A DNA stretch of 64,000 bases from Pseudomonas migulae (GTDB lineage: Bacteria; Pseudomonadota; Gammaproteobacteria; Pseudomonadales; Pseudomonadaceae): positions 1,075,501 through 1,139,500 of the forward strand of contig NZ_JALJWR010000001.1 of assembly GCF_024169315.1 (NCBI RefSeq), given 5' to 3'. The notes beneath the pieces were generated by a model that worked only from the letters and a program-made list of their open reading frames with translations, searched no databases and was not told the DNA's origin. The position numbers and the translations under genes are program-made. Positions 26,612 to 35,525 of the stretch are shown here, piece after piece (the stretch's first letter is position 1; each line of letters opens with the position of its first letter).

Positions 26612-28258
26612 TCACCGGCCGGAGAAACGCAGTCGCGAAAGCTGCCGTAAATCCCCCGGGAGGTAATAGTCATTGGTCCAGCTGTCATCCGTCGCCAGCG
26701 GCTGCACCTGCTTCAACGCAAGCTTCTTGGCAAAGTAGCGAAAGCGGTAGTGCTCGTAGAACCGCAGCAACTCCAGACCATAACGATCAGCCAGGTCCGT
26801 ATCGCCGCGAACGATAAGGTAGTTTTCGTCGTTGCCGTTACTGGCCGCCGCACTGAGGTTGTGGCTGCCGCTGATGATCGTCGGCGCGTCGCTGGTGAAG
26901 TCGGTGACCACGGCTTTGGTGTGCACCAGCAGGTTACCCTTCTGGCCCTTCATGTTCTCGCGAAGCCAGCCTTCCAGCCCGGTGTTGAGCAGCGCGGTAG
27001 CGGCGAACTCGGCGCTGCGGTCGGCGTGGAAACCGGTAATGCGGCTGGCGGTGTTTTGCAGACCATAACGCAAGATGTCGTCGTGGGGCTGGCCGAGCAG
27101 CGCATTGAGAATATCGTCGGGCAAAGCGAACGCGGTGACGAACAACACGTCCTTTTTCGCGCCGGTGATGATCTCGACGAACTCACGCAAATCGCCCTGA
27201 CCCGAGCGCGGTGAGAAGCCGGCGAACAACGGTTGCTGCGGGTCCATCGGGTTGTGTTGCGTGATCCATTGCCGGGTGGCGCCGACGTCGGCCGGTGTCG
27301 CCCAGACTTGCTCGAAAGTGTCCAGGTAACTGGCGCTGACTGACGCGTCGTCCAGCACATGCACCACGTTCGCCTGGCGATAAACGCCATTGGGCGTGAA
27401 GTTGGTGCTGCCGCACAGCACCGCTTCAGGCTGAAGCTGCCCGGCGGCATCGACCCGGCTCAGCACCATGAATTTGTTGTGGAAGATGTTGTGGGTGATA
27501 CGCCCGCGCTTGTTCGCCGCCGGGATTTTTTCCAGGCTGGCTTCGTTGATCGCGGTGTCGTCATCGCCAGGTTGTGCGTGATACAGCACGCGAACCCTCA
27601 CGCCGCGTTCGAACGCCGCATTGACGGCATCGACGATCACCTCCAGTTCGTATTCGTAGATGGCAATGTCCAGCGCCCACTGATTATCCACCGCCCGTTC
27701 GATGAACCCCAGCAAGCGCCCGAGCAAACCGTTTTCCAGCCATTGCCGAGGGGCATCGGGCCAGGCCTCGATGGGCAGGTTTTTGTTGGCGCTGATCAGC
27801 GCATCGAGCTCGGGGAACTTGCGCTGGAACGCCTGACTGGCGGCCACTGCGCGGTTGAAGATCACGCTTTGATGTTGCGGCAGGCCATTGTCGGACGTGA
27901 CGGTCACTTCCAGGTTTTCGCCCAGCTGCGGTGCATCAGCGCTGCCGTACGCCAGGTGAATCCGGTAATGGATCGTCATCCCCGGATTGACCGCGTAATC
28001 GGCCCAGCGAAATTTCTGCAACGGCGCAAGGTCGCTCGGGGTGGCGTGAAACTGCGGGAATGTATGAGTCTTGCCGGGAAACGTCAGGCTGTTGAACAGG
28101 AACAACCAGGGCTTGCTGCCCTGCTGTTTTTCGATGGCGAACCCCAGCAGGCCTGTGCGACAGGATTCGGCCAGGTCCATGGCCAGCAGCACGCCGTTGG
28201 TGCCGGCGTAAGCTTTGACGCGAAAATCGTCCTGACTGTTGGTGGCTAGAACACGCAT
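26612..28258 (-). CDS. Phospholipase D-like protein with two HKD-type motifs (first degenerate)
   Basis: The 548-residue protein belongs to the PLD superfamily, which cleaves phosphodiesters of lipids or nucleic acids. The second motif VHTKAVVTD has the full H-x-K-x4-D pattern followed by IISGSHNLS. The first, HNKFMVLS, has the His and Lys but Ser at the Asp position, with a nearby GSTNFT segment. Such asymmetric sites occur in some inactive or altered members. The N-terminal 190 residues form a separate domain (RIHLAYGSADAPQLGENLEV, TVTSDNGL) without recognised family. No signal peptide is evident. The start at 28258 is ATG; upstream TCAGGAGTGAAGC supplies an AGGAG site. Neighbours give no clear functional link. 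Confidence 0.8.
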   Translation of the reverse strand: MRVLATNSQDDFRVKAYAGTNGVLLAMDLAESCRTGLLGFAIEKQQGSKPWLFLFNSLTFPGKTHTFPQFHATPSDLAPLQKFRWADYAVNPGMTIHYRIHLAYGSADAPQLGENLEVTVTSDNGLPQHQSVIFNRAVAASQAFQRKFPELDALISANKNLPIEAWPDAPRQWLENGLLGRLLGFIERAVDNQWALDIAIYEYELEVIVDAVNAAFERGVRVRVLYHAQPGDDDTAINEASLEKIPAANKRGRITHNIFHNKFMVLSRVDAAGQLQPEAVLCGSTNFTPNGVYRQANVVHVLDDASVSASYLDTFEQVWATPADVGATRQWITQHNPMDPQQPLFAGFSPRSGQGDLREFVEIITGAKKDVLFVTAFALPDDILNALLGQPHDDILRYGLQNTASRITGFHADRSAEFAATALLNTGLEGWLRENMKGQKGNLLVHTKAVVTDFTSDAPTIISGSHNLSAAASNGNDENYLIVRGDTDLADRYGLELLRFYEHYRFRYFAKKLALKQVQPLATDDSWTNDYYLPGDLRQLSRLRFSGR

Positions 28259-28340
28259 GCTTCACTCCTGTGAATGGCGGCTTTCAGAGCATAGGGTAGC
28301 GCTGCGGATGGGTCGGGATTATCCGATACCGAGGTGACCC

Positions 28341-28433
28341 CATCGCGGGCAAGCCCGCTCCCACAGGTTTTGTGTCGTTCGCAAAATTGTTGACCAATAC
28401 ACAAACCCTGTGGGAGCGGGCTTACCCGCGATG
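28341..28433. repeat. REP pair (REPIN)
   Basis: CATCGCGGGCAAGCCCGCTC and the facing GAGCGGGCTTACCCGCGATG are near-perfect complements, separated by about 40 bp, just beyond the stop of the VWA frame. Confidence 0.87.
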
Positions 28434-28463
28434 AGGCCTTCTCAGGCTCTGCAATACTCAGCC

Positions 28464-29129
28464 TTAAATCAGCTCATCGATATGCCGATAATCTGCCTGC
28501 ATCTCTGCCGCCAACTGCCTCGCCCGCCCCAACCGAATCGGCCCGCGCTCAATGTCGATCAACAACCCCGGACACTCCAGCGCCGACACCCCCGACCACT
28601 CCTTCAATCGCCCATCCGTCACCAGCAACAACCGCTGCTGCTCCGCCGGAAAGCGTTTTTGCCGTGCCGCGAGCCATCGCCCCGCCTCGCCGAGCGCCGC
28701 CAGCAACGGCGTGCCACCGCCCGCGCCGAGGCCATCGAGCCAGTGCCGTAGACCGGTGGACGCTTTCAAACCCTGCACTTGCCACGCGGGTGCGTGACCG
28801 CTGGCCGTCATCAACGCCAGGCGCGCGCGCTGGCGGTAAGCGTCGTCGAACAATTGCGCCAGCAAACCCTTCGCATCGCTCAATGCCTGGTGCCGGCGCG
28901 TGGAAGCCGAAGCGTCGACGATCACCAGCCACAACTCGTGGGGCGAACGGGTGCGCAGATGAAACAGCACATCCTGGCGTTGACGAGGACGGCCATTGAG
29001 CAAGGTGCCGGGCCAGTTGATCGAGCCGCTGCGCGCCGCCTGACGTTTGCCCTGTTTGCCATTGGCCAGTCGTCCAGCGCGGGGCTTGGCATTCGCCCCC
29101 GCGTCAGATCGAGGGCGAATGCCTAGGGC
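28464..29129 (-). CDS. chlD: VWA domain of cobalt/magnesium chelatase medium subunit (ChlD), -1 frame of the chlI gene
   Basis: This frame encodes a von Willebrand A domain with the MIDAS motif DASAS (WLVIVDASASTRR), a conserved Thr in GGGTPLLAAL and the acidic LLVTDGRLKEW strand. It corresponds to the VWA part of ChlD. On its own it lacks a convincing start: the only usual codon is a TTG at 29003 without a ribosome-binding site. The frame is open upstream to about 29147 and overlaps the end of chlI. A -1 slip at the AAAAAAG heptamer (29135-29129) would join it to the chlI product as a protein of about 552 residues with AAA+, Pro-rich linker and VWA domains, the normal ChlD layout. The coordinates given begin after the slip. 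Function is cobalt insertion with CobN. Confidence 0.82.
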   Translation of the reverse strand, partial: ALGIRPRSDAGANAKPRAGRLANGKQGKRQAARSGSINWPGTLLNGRPRQRQDVLFHLRTRSPHELWLVIVDASASTRRHQALSDAKGLLAQLFDDAYRQRARLALMTASGHAPAWQVQGLKASTGLRHWLDGLGAGGGTPLLAALGEAGRWLAARQKRFPAEQQRLLLVTDGRLKEWSGVSALECPGLLIDIERGPIRLGRARQLAAEMQADYRHIDELI

Positions 29130-29135
29130 TTTTTT
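29088..29135 (-). promoter_or_regulatory. Programmed -1 ribosomal frameshift signal (slippery heptamer plus stem-loop)
   Basis: On the minus strand the chlI frame reads CCA AAA AAG CCC TAG, so A AAA AAG is in the correct register for -1 slippage. Five bases (CCCTA) separate it from a perfect 11-bp stem GGCATTCGCCC/GGGCGAATGCC with a 14-base loop. The -1 frame then continues GCC CTA GGC into the VWA domain. Confidence 0.85.
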
Positions 29136-30121
29136 GGCCAGCTCGGCACTTCACGTCGCGCACCGACCGGCAGCGCCTGGGCAGGCATTTCGCCCCACTG
29201 GCCCTGGCCTTCACTCGGGCTGGACGGTTGTGGCGAGGGTTGCCGGGCCTGTTGCGGCGCCGGTGGTGATTGTTCGCGACGACGGTGACGCAAGGCAAAT
29301 TCGGCCACAGCGTCGATATCGTTTTCGGCAATGGCGCTCGCCCCGCGCCACGCCGCGTGGGCACGAGCGGCACGCAGCCAGACCAGGTCGGCGCGCAGGC
29401 CATCGACACCGGCGGCGAAACAGCGCTCGGTAATCTGTGCCAGCGCTTCATCGTCGAGGGGGATGCTCGCCAGCGTGTTGCGCGCGTTCTCGCACCGTTC
29501 ACGCAGCGACTGCTGCTGGCTCTCCCACTCAGCGCAGAACCGTTGCGGATCGCTGTCGAAATCCAGACGCCGGCGGATGATCTGCCCCCGTTGGGCCGGT
29601 GCAGTATGGCCACCGAGCGCCACGTTCAAGCCAAAGCGGTCGAGCAGTTGCGGCCGCAGCTCGCCCTCTTCCGGGTTCATCGTGCCGATCAGCACGAACT
29701 TCGCCGAATGCCGATGGGAAATGCCATCGCGCTCGATCAGGTTGGTGCCGCTGGCCGCGACGTCGAGCAGCAGGTCCACGAGGTGATCGGGCAGCAGATT
29801 GACTTCATCGACGTACAGCACACCGCCGTCAGCCTTGGCCAGCACGCCGGGAGAAAACTGTGCGCGACCTTCGCTCAGGGCCGCGTCGAGGTCGAGGGTG
29901 CCGACCAGGCGTTCTTCCGTGGCACCGAGCGGCAAGGTGACGAATTGACCGCTGGCGAGCAGGTCCGCGAGGCCTCGGGCCAGGGTGGATTTGGCCATGC
30001 CGCGCGGGCCTTCGATCAGCACGCCGCCGATTTTCGGGTCGATGGCGGTGAGGTACAGGGCGAGTTTCAAGTCGTCGGCGCCGACCACGGCGGACAAGGG
30101 GAAATGCGGGGTGTCGGTCAT
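29123..30121 (-). CDS. chlI: AAA+ ATPase subunit of cobalt chelatase (ChlI/BchI type)
   Basis: The 332-residue product in the zero frame is an AAA+ ATPase of the Mg/Co-chelatase I subunit type. It has Walker A IEGPRGMAKST, Walker B VLYVDEVNLLPDHLVD, a sensor 1 region KFVLIGTMNPEEGEL and the arginine finger/sensor 2 area LLDRFGLNVALG. ChlI proteins form rings that drive metal insertion by the large subunit. The C-terminal 60 residues are Pro/Gln/Ser-rich (PPAPQQARQPSPQPSSPS), a linker normally found in ChlD rather than ChlI, which supports read-through into the VWA frame. The ATG at 30121 is preferred to a TTG two codons earlier. It follows cobN after a REP pair, and is part of the cobW-cobN-chlI/D set under a cobalamin riboswitch. 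Confidence 0.92.
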   Translation of the reverse strand: MTDTPHFPLSAVVGADDLKLALYLTAIDPKIGGVLIEGPRGMAKSTLARGLADLLASGQFVTLPLGATEERLVGTLDLDAALSEGRAQFSPGVLAKADGGVLYVDEVNLLPDHLVDLLLDVAASGTNLIERDGISHRHSAKFVLIGTMNPEEGELRPQLLDRFGLNVALGGHTAPAQRGQIIRRRLDFDSDPQRFCAEWESQQQSLRERCENARNTLASIPLDDEALAQITERCFAAGVDGLRADLVWLRAARAHAAWRGASAIAENDIDAVAEFALRHRRREQSPPAPQQARQPSPQPSSPSEGQGQWGEMPAQALPVGARREVPSWPKKP

Positions 30122-30179
30122 CTTCAATACTCGGTCATGGTCGGTGATCTATCAATAAATCTCACTGGCGCTTCTATCC

Positions 30180-30271
30180 CTGTGGGAGCGGGCTTGCCCG
30201 CGAAGGCGTCCTGTCAGTCAAAACCAATGTTGAATGTGACGGCCCCTTCGCGGGCAAGCCCGCTCCCACAG
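30180..30271. repeat. REP pair between cobN and chlI
   Basis: CTGTGGGAGCGGGCTTGCCC and the facing GGGCAAGCCCGCTCCCACAG are near-perfect complements. Being inside the operon, the hairpin could shield the cobN message and reduce chlI transcription. Confidence 0.88.
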
Positions 30272-30284
30272 AGTCTGCGGCGCA

Positions 30285-33200
30285 TCAGCTGTCTTCTTCT
30301 ATGTCCAACAACAAATTCTCCAGCGCCTCGCGGTATTCGCCCGGATCTTTCCACATCCCGCGCTGCTGCGCTTCCAGCATCCGTTCGGTCATGTCGCGCA
30401 GGGCATGCGGATTATGCTCACGAACAAAATCCCGCGTCGCCGGGTCCAGCAAATACGCATCGGCCAGCAACGCGTATTGGTGATCGTCAATCAGCTGCGT
30501 CGTCGCGTCGAAGGCAAACAGGTTATCGACCGTCGCCGCCAGCTCAAACGCGCCTTTGTAGCCGTGGCGCTTCACTCCGTCGATCCACTTCGGGTTGGCC
30601 GCCCGCGAGCGGATAACCCGATTCAGTTCTTCCTTCAACGTGCGAATCTTCGGCAGGTCCGGTTGACTGTGATCGCCATGGTAACTGGCCGCCGCTTCGC
30701 CGCTCAGGCTTTCCACGGCGGCGAGCATGCCGCCCTGGAACTGGTAATAATCGTTGGAATCGAGCAAGTCATGCTCGCGGTTGTCCTGGTTTTGCAGCAC
30801 GGCCTGAACCTGGCTCAGGCGCTGGGCAAACTGTTCGCGGGCGGCGGTGCCTTCGTCGGAACCGCCATACGCGTAACCGCCCCAGTTCAGGTACACCTCG
30901 GCCAGGTCCTCGCGGCTTTGCCACAAACGACCGTCGATGGCGCCCTGCACACCTGCGCCATAGGCACCGGGCTTGGCACCGAAGATGCGCCAACCGGCCT
31001 GACGCTTGGCCGCTTCTTCATCGAGCCCCGATTGCAGCAGCGTTTCCCGCTCGGCGCGGACCTTGGCGGCCAATGGATTGAGATCGTCCGGCTCATCCAG
31101 CGCAGCGACCGCCTGCACGGCGGCGTCGAACAGACGGATCAGATTGGCAAACGCATCACGGAAGAAACCGGACACGCGCAGGGTCACGTCGACCCGCGGA
31201 CGGTCGAGCAGGCTCAGCGGCAGAATCTCGAAATCGTCGACGCGCTGACTGCCCGTCGCCCAGACCGGCCGCACGCCCATCAACGCCATGGCTTGGGCGA
31301 TGTCATCGCCGCCGGTGCGCATGGTCGCGGTGCCCCAGACCGACAGGCCGAGCTGACGCAGGTGATCACCGTGATCCTGCAAGTGCCGCTCAAGAATCAG
31401 GTTCGCCGACTGGAAACCGATGCGCCAGGCGGTGGTGGTCGGCAGGTTGCGCACGTCCACCGAGTAGAAATTGCGCCCGGTCGGCAGCACGTCCAGGCGA
31501 CCACGACTTGGCGCGCCGCTAGGGCCGGCCGGGACGAAACGACCGCCGAGGGCGTCGAGCAGACCGCGCATTTCCGCCGGGCCGCAGGCGTCCAGGCGCG
31601 GCGCGACCACTTCGCGCAGGTTGTCGAGGATGGCGCCAATCTCATCCCAACCTTCTTTAGGGAACGGGCTTGTGTGGCGAGGGAGCTTGCTCCCGCTGGA
31701 CTGCGCAGCAGTCCCGTTTTTTGGGTCCGCTTCGCGAACCAACGGGAGCAAGCTCCCTCGCCACAAAGGCTCGATCCCACCGGGTTCGGCGTCGGTATTC
31801 AGGGTTTGCTCGATGAGTTGCGCGGCGAACAGCTCCAAGCGTTCGCGCGTATCGCCCGCCGTGCGCCAAAGTTCATCGCTGATCGCTGACAAGGCATCCG
31901 GCCGAGGCCCAACCCAAGGCTCCGCCAACGCACAATCCAGAGGATCGAAACCCAATTCAAAAGCCTTGGCCAACGCCCGCAGTACACTCGATTGCGCCCC
32001 TCGCCCGTCGCCACGGGGAATGCGCAGCAAGGCCAGCAACGTATCGATGCGCAACCGTCCGGTCGGCGACTCGCCGAAGATGTGCAGGCCGTCACGGATC
32101 TGCGACTCTTTCAAGTCGCACAGGTAAGTGTCGAGGCGCGGCAACCAGATCGCCGCGTCAGCATCGCTGTCGAGCTTCTCGTCCAGCAGCAGCTCGCGGT
32201 CGATGTGGGTGTCGCGCACCAATTGCAGGATGTCGCGCTGCAACTCCCGGGCGCGACGCGGATCAAGCAGTTGCGCTTCGTAATACTCGTCGGCCAGCAG
32301 CTCGAGATTACGCAGCGGGCCGTAGGTTTCGGCGCGGGTCAGCGGTGGCATCAAGTGATCGATGATCACCGCCTGGGTGCGACGCTTGGCCTGGGCGCCC
32401 TCGCCCGGGTCGTTGACGATGAACGGATAGATGTTCGGCAGCGGCCCGAGCAACGCGTCCGGCCAGCAGTTGTCCGACAGCCCGACGCCTTTGCCCGGCA
32501 GCCATTCGAGGTTGCCGTGTTTGCCGACGTGGATCACGCCGTGGGCGCCGTAGGTGTTGCGCAACCAGAAGTAGAACGCCAGGTAGCCGTGGGGCGGCAC
32601 CAGGTCCGGGTCGTGATACACCGCGCTCGGATCGACTTGATAACCGCGCGCCGGTTGAATGCCGATGAAGGTCAGGCCGAAACGCAGCCCGGCGATCATC
32701 ATCCGTCCGCCACGGAACATCGGGTCGCCTTCGGGCGCGCCCCAGCGTTCCAGCACGGCCTGGCGGTTGGCCTCGGGCAAGGCGTCGAACATCAGGTTGT
32801 AGTCGTCCAGCGCCAGGCTTTGATGACACGGACGCTGGTCGAGGGTATCGAGATCGTTGCTGACACCGCCGAGCAATTGCTGGATCAACGCGGTGCCGCT
32901 GTCCGGCAGTTCGGCGGGCAGCGGATAACCCTGTGCGTGTAACGCACGGAGGATGTTCAACGCTGCGGCCGGTGTATCGAGGCCGACGCCATTGCCAATG
33001 CGCCCGTCACGGGTCGGGTAATTGGCGAGGATCAACGCGATGCGTTTTTCGCTGTTCGGCAGTCGCGCCAGATCGATCCAGCGCCGCGCCAGTTCGGCGA
33101 CAAAATCCATGCGTTCCGGTGCAGGTCGGTAGCAGACCACATCGGACTGACTGCGCTCGCTGCGCCATGCCAGGTCCTTGAAGCTGATCGGGCGGCTGAT

Positions 33201-34175
33201 GATCCGCCCATCCAGTTCCGGCAGCGCGATGTGCATCGCCAGATCCCGCGGGCCGAGGCCCTGTTCGCTGGCACGCCAACCGGGTTCGTTGTCCTGAGCG
33301 CAGATCGCCTGGATCACCGGGATATTGCGGCGAAACGGCCGCAAGTGCGGCGCTTCGGGGCTGGATTGAGCGAAACCGGTGGTGTTGAGAATCACCCCTG
33401 CTTCGACTTCATCCAGCCAGTCCTCAACCACCGTCAGGCAGCCGGGCTCCTTCAAACTGGCCACGGCAATCGGCAAAGGGTTCAACCCCGCCGCTTGCAA
33501 ACGCTGGCAGAAAACATCAATGAACGCGGTGTTCGCCGCTTGCAAATGCGAGCGGTAAAACAGCACCGCCGCCACCGGTTGATCGGCGTGCCATTCGGCT
33601 TGCCAATCACTCAGTGCAGCGGGGCTTTTTTGCGGGTGGTAGATCGCGGTGCGCGGCAGGGTTTGTGGCTCGGCCCACGTGTAGTCGCGATCCAGCCAGC
33701 GATTGGCCACGCAGCGAAACAGATCGAGGGCGTTGGCCATGCCGCCCTGGCGCAGGTAATGCCAGAGCCGGTCGCGGTCTTCGGCAATCACGGTGCTGAG
33801 GTCGCTGAGCTCCGGGTCCGGGCGATCATCGCCGGGCACCAGAATCAGCTGCACACCGCGCTGCGAAAGTTCGACCAGACGTTCGACGCCGTAACGCCAA
33901 TAAGCGATGCCGCCGTGCAACGAAATCAAAATCACCTTGGCGTGGCGCAGTACTTCATCGACATACAGGTCGACCGACGCGTGATTTTGCACCTGCATCG
34001 GGTTCGCCAGACGCACGCTCGGGTAATCGTCCGGCAACTGCTGCGCCGCTTCGGCGAGCAGCGCCAGGCTGGAATCGCCGCTGCACAGGATCACCAACTC
34101 GGCGGGGGTTTGTCCAAGGTCGGCAATGTTGTCATCCGACACGAAACCGCCGGGCTGGGTCCTGAGCAGGTGCAT
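30285..34175 (-). CDS. cobN: Cobaltochelatase large subunit CobN
   Basis: The 1296-residue protein is the large (H-type) subunit that binds hydrogenobyrinate a,c-diamide and inserts cobalt in the aerobic cobalamin pathway. Family segments include LISLHGGIAYWRYG at the start, ILANYPTRDGRIGNGVGLDTP, YGAHGVIHVGKHGNLEWLPG (metal/tetrapyrrole region), NIYPFIVNDPGEGAQAKRR, SVWGTATMRTGGDDIAQAM and the C-terminal RHGYKGAFELA. It starts 3 bp after the cobW stop. Most relatives have about 1250-1270 residues; the excess is explained by an intergenic-type repeat of exactly 31 codons at 31673-31765 (about residues 804-835). The insertion keeps the frame, and both flanks match the family, so the protein is probably still made. 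Works with ChlI/ChlD in place of CobS/CobT. Confidence 0.95.
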   Translation of the reverse strand: MHLLRTQPGGFVSDDNIADLGQTPAELVILCSGDSSLALLAEAAQQLPDDYPSVRLANPMQVQNHASVDLYVDEVLRHAKVILISLHGGIAYWRYGVERLVELSQRGVQLILVPGDDRPDPELSDLSTVIAEDRDRLWHYLRQGGMANALDLFRCVANRWLDRDYTWAEPQTLPRTAIYHPQKSPAALSDWQAEWHADQPVAAVLFYRSHLQAANTAFIDVFCQRLQAAGLNPLPIAVASLKEPGCLTVVEDWLDEVEAGVILNTTGFAQSSPEAPHLRPFRRNIPVIQAICAQDNEPGWRASEQGLGPRDLAMHIALPELDGRIISRPISFKDLAWRSERSQSDVVCYRPAPERMDFVAELARRWIDLARLPNSEKRIALILANYPTRDGRIGNGVGLDTPAAALNILRALHAQGYPLPAELPDSGTALIQQLLGGVSNDLDTLDQRPCHQSLALDDYNLMFDALPEANRQAVLERWGAPEGDPMFRGGRMMIAGLRFGLTFIGIQPARGYQVDPSAVYHDPDLVPPHGYLAFYFWLRNTYGAHGVIHVGKHGNLEWLPGKGVGLSDNCWPDALLGPLPNIYPFIVNDPGEGAQAKRRTQAVIIDHLMPPLTRAETYGPLRNLELLADEYYEAQLLDPRRARELQRDILQLVRDTHIDRELLLDEKLDSDADAAIWLPRLDTYLCDLKESQIRDGLHIFGESPTGRLRIDTLLALLRIPRGDGRGAQSSVLRALAKAFELGFDPLDCALAEPWVGPRPDALSAISDELWRTAGDTRERLELFAAQLIEQTLNTDAEPGGIEPLWRGSLLPLVREADPKNGTAAQSSGSKLPRHTSPFPKEGWDEIGAILDNLREVVAPRLDACGPAEMRGLLDALGGRFVPAGPSGAPSRGRLDVLPTGRNFYSVDVRNLPTTTAWRIGFQSANLILERHLQDHGDHLRQLGLSVWGTATMRTGGDDIAQAMALMGVRPVWATGSQRVDDFEILPLSLLDRPRVDVTLRVSGFFRDAFANLIRLFDAAVQAVAALDEPDDLNPLAAKVRAERETLLQSGLDEEAAKRQAGWRIFGAKPGAYGAGVQGAIDGRLWQSREDLAEVYLNWGGYAYGGSDEGTAAREQFAQRLSQVQAVLQNQDNREHDLLDSNDYYQFQGGMLAAVESLSGEAAASYHGDHSQPDLPKIRTLKEELNRVIRSRAANPKWIDGVKRHGYKGAFELAATVDNLFAFDATTQLIDDHQYALLADAYLLDPATRDFVREHNPHALRDMTERMLEAQQRGMWKDPGEYREALENLLLDIEEDS
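31673..31765. repeat. Palindromic repeat inserted in frame inside cobN
   Basis: TGTGGCGAGGGAGCTTGCTC and the facing GAGCAAGCTCCCTCGCCACA bracket an inner TGCGCAGCAG pair. It is a relative of the elements at 5190 and 35616, which are intergenic. Its 93 bp equal 31 codons without a stop in the cobN frame, adding a stretch such as WRGSLLPLVREADPKNGTAA between family-conserved segments. Confidence 0.88.
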
Positions 34176-34178
34176 GGG

Positions 34179-35240
34179 TCAGACGCTGAGCGCGGCGCGC
34201 AGTTGCGCTTCGAGTTGCACGGCATCCAGCTCCTGACCGATCAACACCAGACGCGTGGTGCGCGCTTCATCGGCGCCCCACTGACGGTCGAAGTGCTTGT
34301 CGAAACGCGTGCCCACGCCCTGGATCAGCAGGCGCATCGGCTTGTTCGGAATCGCGGCGAAACCTTTGACCCGCAGAATGCCGTGCTTGACCACCAGTTG
34401 GGTCAGCGCGTCCAGCAGCAGACTTTCGTCGGCTTGTGGCAGTTCGATGGAAATGGAGTCGAACGCGTCGTGATCGTGATCATCTTCGCCTTCATGGTGG
34501 TGATCGTGATGACTGTGGCGGCTGTCGATGTGTTCTTCGGAACCGGCACCGAGGCCGATCAGCACGTCCAGTGGCAAGCGACCGCTGCTGGCTTCGATGA
34601 TTTTCACCGCTGGCGGCAGTTCTTCAGCGACTTCCAGGCGTACGCGGGCCAGGTCTTCCGGGCTGATCAGGTCGGCCTTGTTGAGGATCACCAGGTCGGC
34701 GCTGGCCAGTTGGTCGGCGAACAGTTCGTGCAGGGGCGATTCGTGGTCCAGGTTCGGATCGAGTTTGCGCTGGGCGTCGACCTGGTCCGGGAAAGCGGCG
34801 AAGGTGCCGGCGGCAACGGCCGGGCTGTCGACGACGGTGATCACCGCGTCAACCGTGCAGGCGCTGCGGATTTCCGGCCACTGGAAGGCTTGGACCAAAG
34901 GCTTTGGCAGGGCCAGGCCCGACGTTTCGATCAGGATGTGATCGAGGTCGCCACGACGGGCGACCAGTTCGCGCATCACCGGGAAGAACTCTTCCTGGAC
35001 GGTGCAGCACAGGCAGCCGTTGGCCAGTTCGTAGACCCGACCGTTGGCTTCTTCTTCGGTGCAGCCGATGGAGCATTGCTTGAGGATTTCGCCGTCGATG
35101 CCCAGTTCGCCGAACTCGTTGACGATCACCGCGATGCGGCGGCCCTGAGCGTTGTCGAGCATGTGCCGCAGCAAGGTGGTCTTGCCCGAGCCGAGGAAGC
35201 CGGTAACGATGGTGACGGGAAGTTTGGCCAGTGTTTTCAT
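34179..35240 (-). CDS. cobW: CobW-family metallochaperone GTPase
   Basis: The 353-residue protein is a G3E GTPase of the COG0523 group. It has Walker [13 protein letters not shown] (about 13-24), the metal-binding CxCC motif NGCLCC (about 74-79), a Walker B-like ILIETSGLALP, and the guanine motif LNKAD. A His-rich stretch (SRHSHHDHHHEGEDDHDHD, about 243-262) precedes the CobW C-terminal domain. It is thought to supply cobalt to the chelatase. It is the first gene behind the minus-strand cobalamin riboswitch and ends 3 bp before cobN. An AAGGG site lies about 7 nt before the ATG. Confidence 0.94.
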   Translation of the reverse strand: MKTLAKLPVTIVTGFLGSGKTTLLRHMLDNAQGRRIAVIVNEFGELGIDGEILKQCSIGCTEEEANGRVYELANGCLCCTVQEEFFPVMRELVARRGDLDHILIETSGLALPKPLVQAFQWPEIRSACTVDAVITVVDSPAVAAGTFAAFPDQVDAQRKLDPNLDHESPLHELFADQLASADLVILNKADLISPEDLARVRLEVAEELPPAVKIIEASSGRLPLDVLIGLGAGSEEHIDSRHSHHDHHHEGEDDHDHDAFDSISIELPQADESLLLDALTQLVVKHGILRVKGFAAIPNKPMRLLIQGVGTRFDKHFDRQWGADEARTTRLVLIGQELDAVQLEAQLRAALSV

Positions 35241-35354
35241 CGGATGCCCTTTGGCAAGGTGGCGGGCATACGGGACGACGACCGCTGCTGCACAGGCAGG
35301 CGCGCGGAAGATTTCGCCACCGGATCACCCCGCCCGGTTGTAGTGAGAATTCGG

Positions 35355-35525
35355 TTCGAGGCAGGTCTCCTGGCTGACGGTGTGCCTGTCGCTAGACTGG
35401 CGTTCGCTGCGCCTTCCCGCGGGCTCCAGGGCTGGAGCGTGCAGTGGCGTGGCAGCGAACATCACCGTTCACAGTTGCGGGGGCAGCCGCGGCATCGACC
35501 GCGTTCCCTTCTTAGCTTCGGCAAA
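35355..35525 (-). promoter_or_regulatory. Cobalamin (adenosylcobalamin) riboswitch upstream of cobW
   Basis: Read on the minus strand, the region has the class motifs in order: AAGGGAACGCGGT, GCTGCCCCCGCAACTGT, CGCCACTG, CGGGAAGGCGC, and the B12-box end GTCAGCCAGGAGACCTGCC. It ends about 115 bp before cobW. Cobalamin binding should lower expression of cobW, cobN and chlI/D. Confidence 0.93.

Noticed and set aside
28464..29003. VWA gene as an independent gene starting at TTG 29003
   Set aside because: No ribosome-binding site, and family-like sequence (SGSINWPGT) continues upstream in the same frame to the slippery site; kept only as an alternative.
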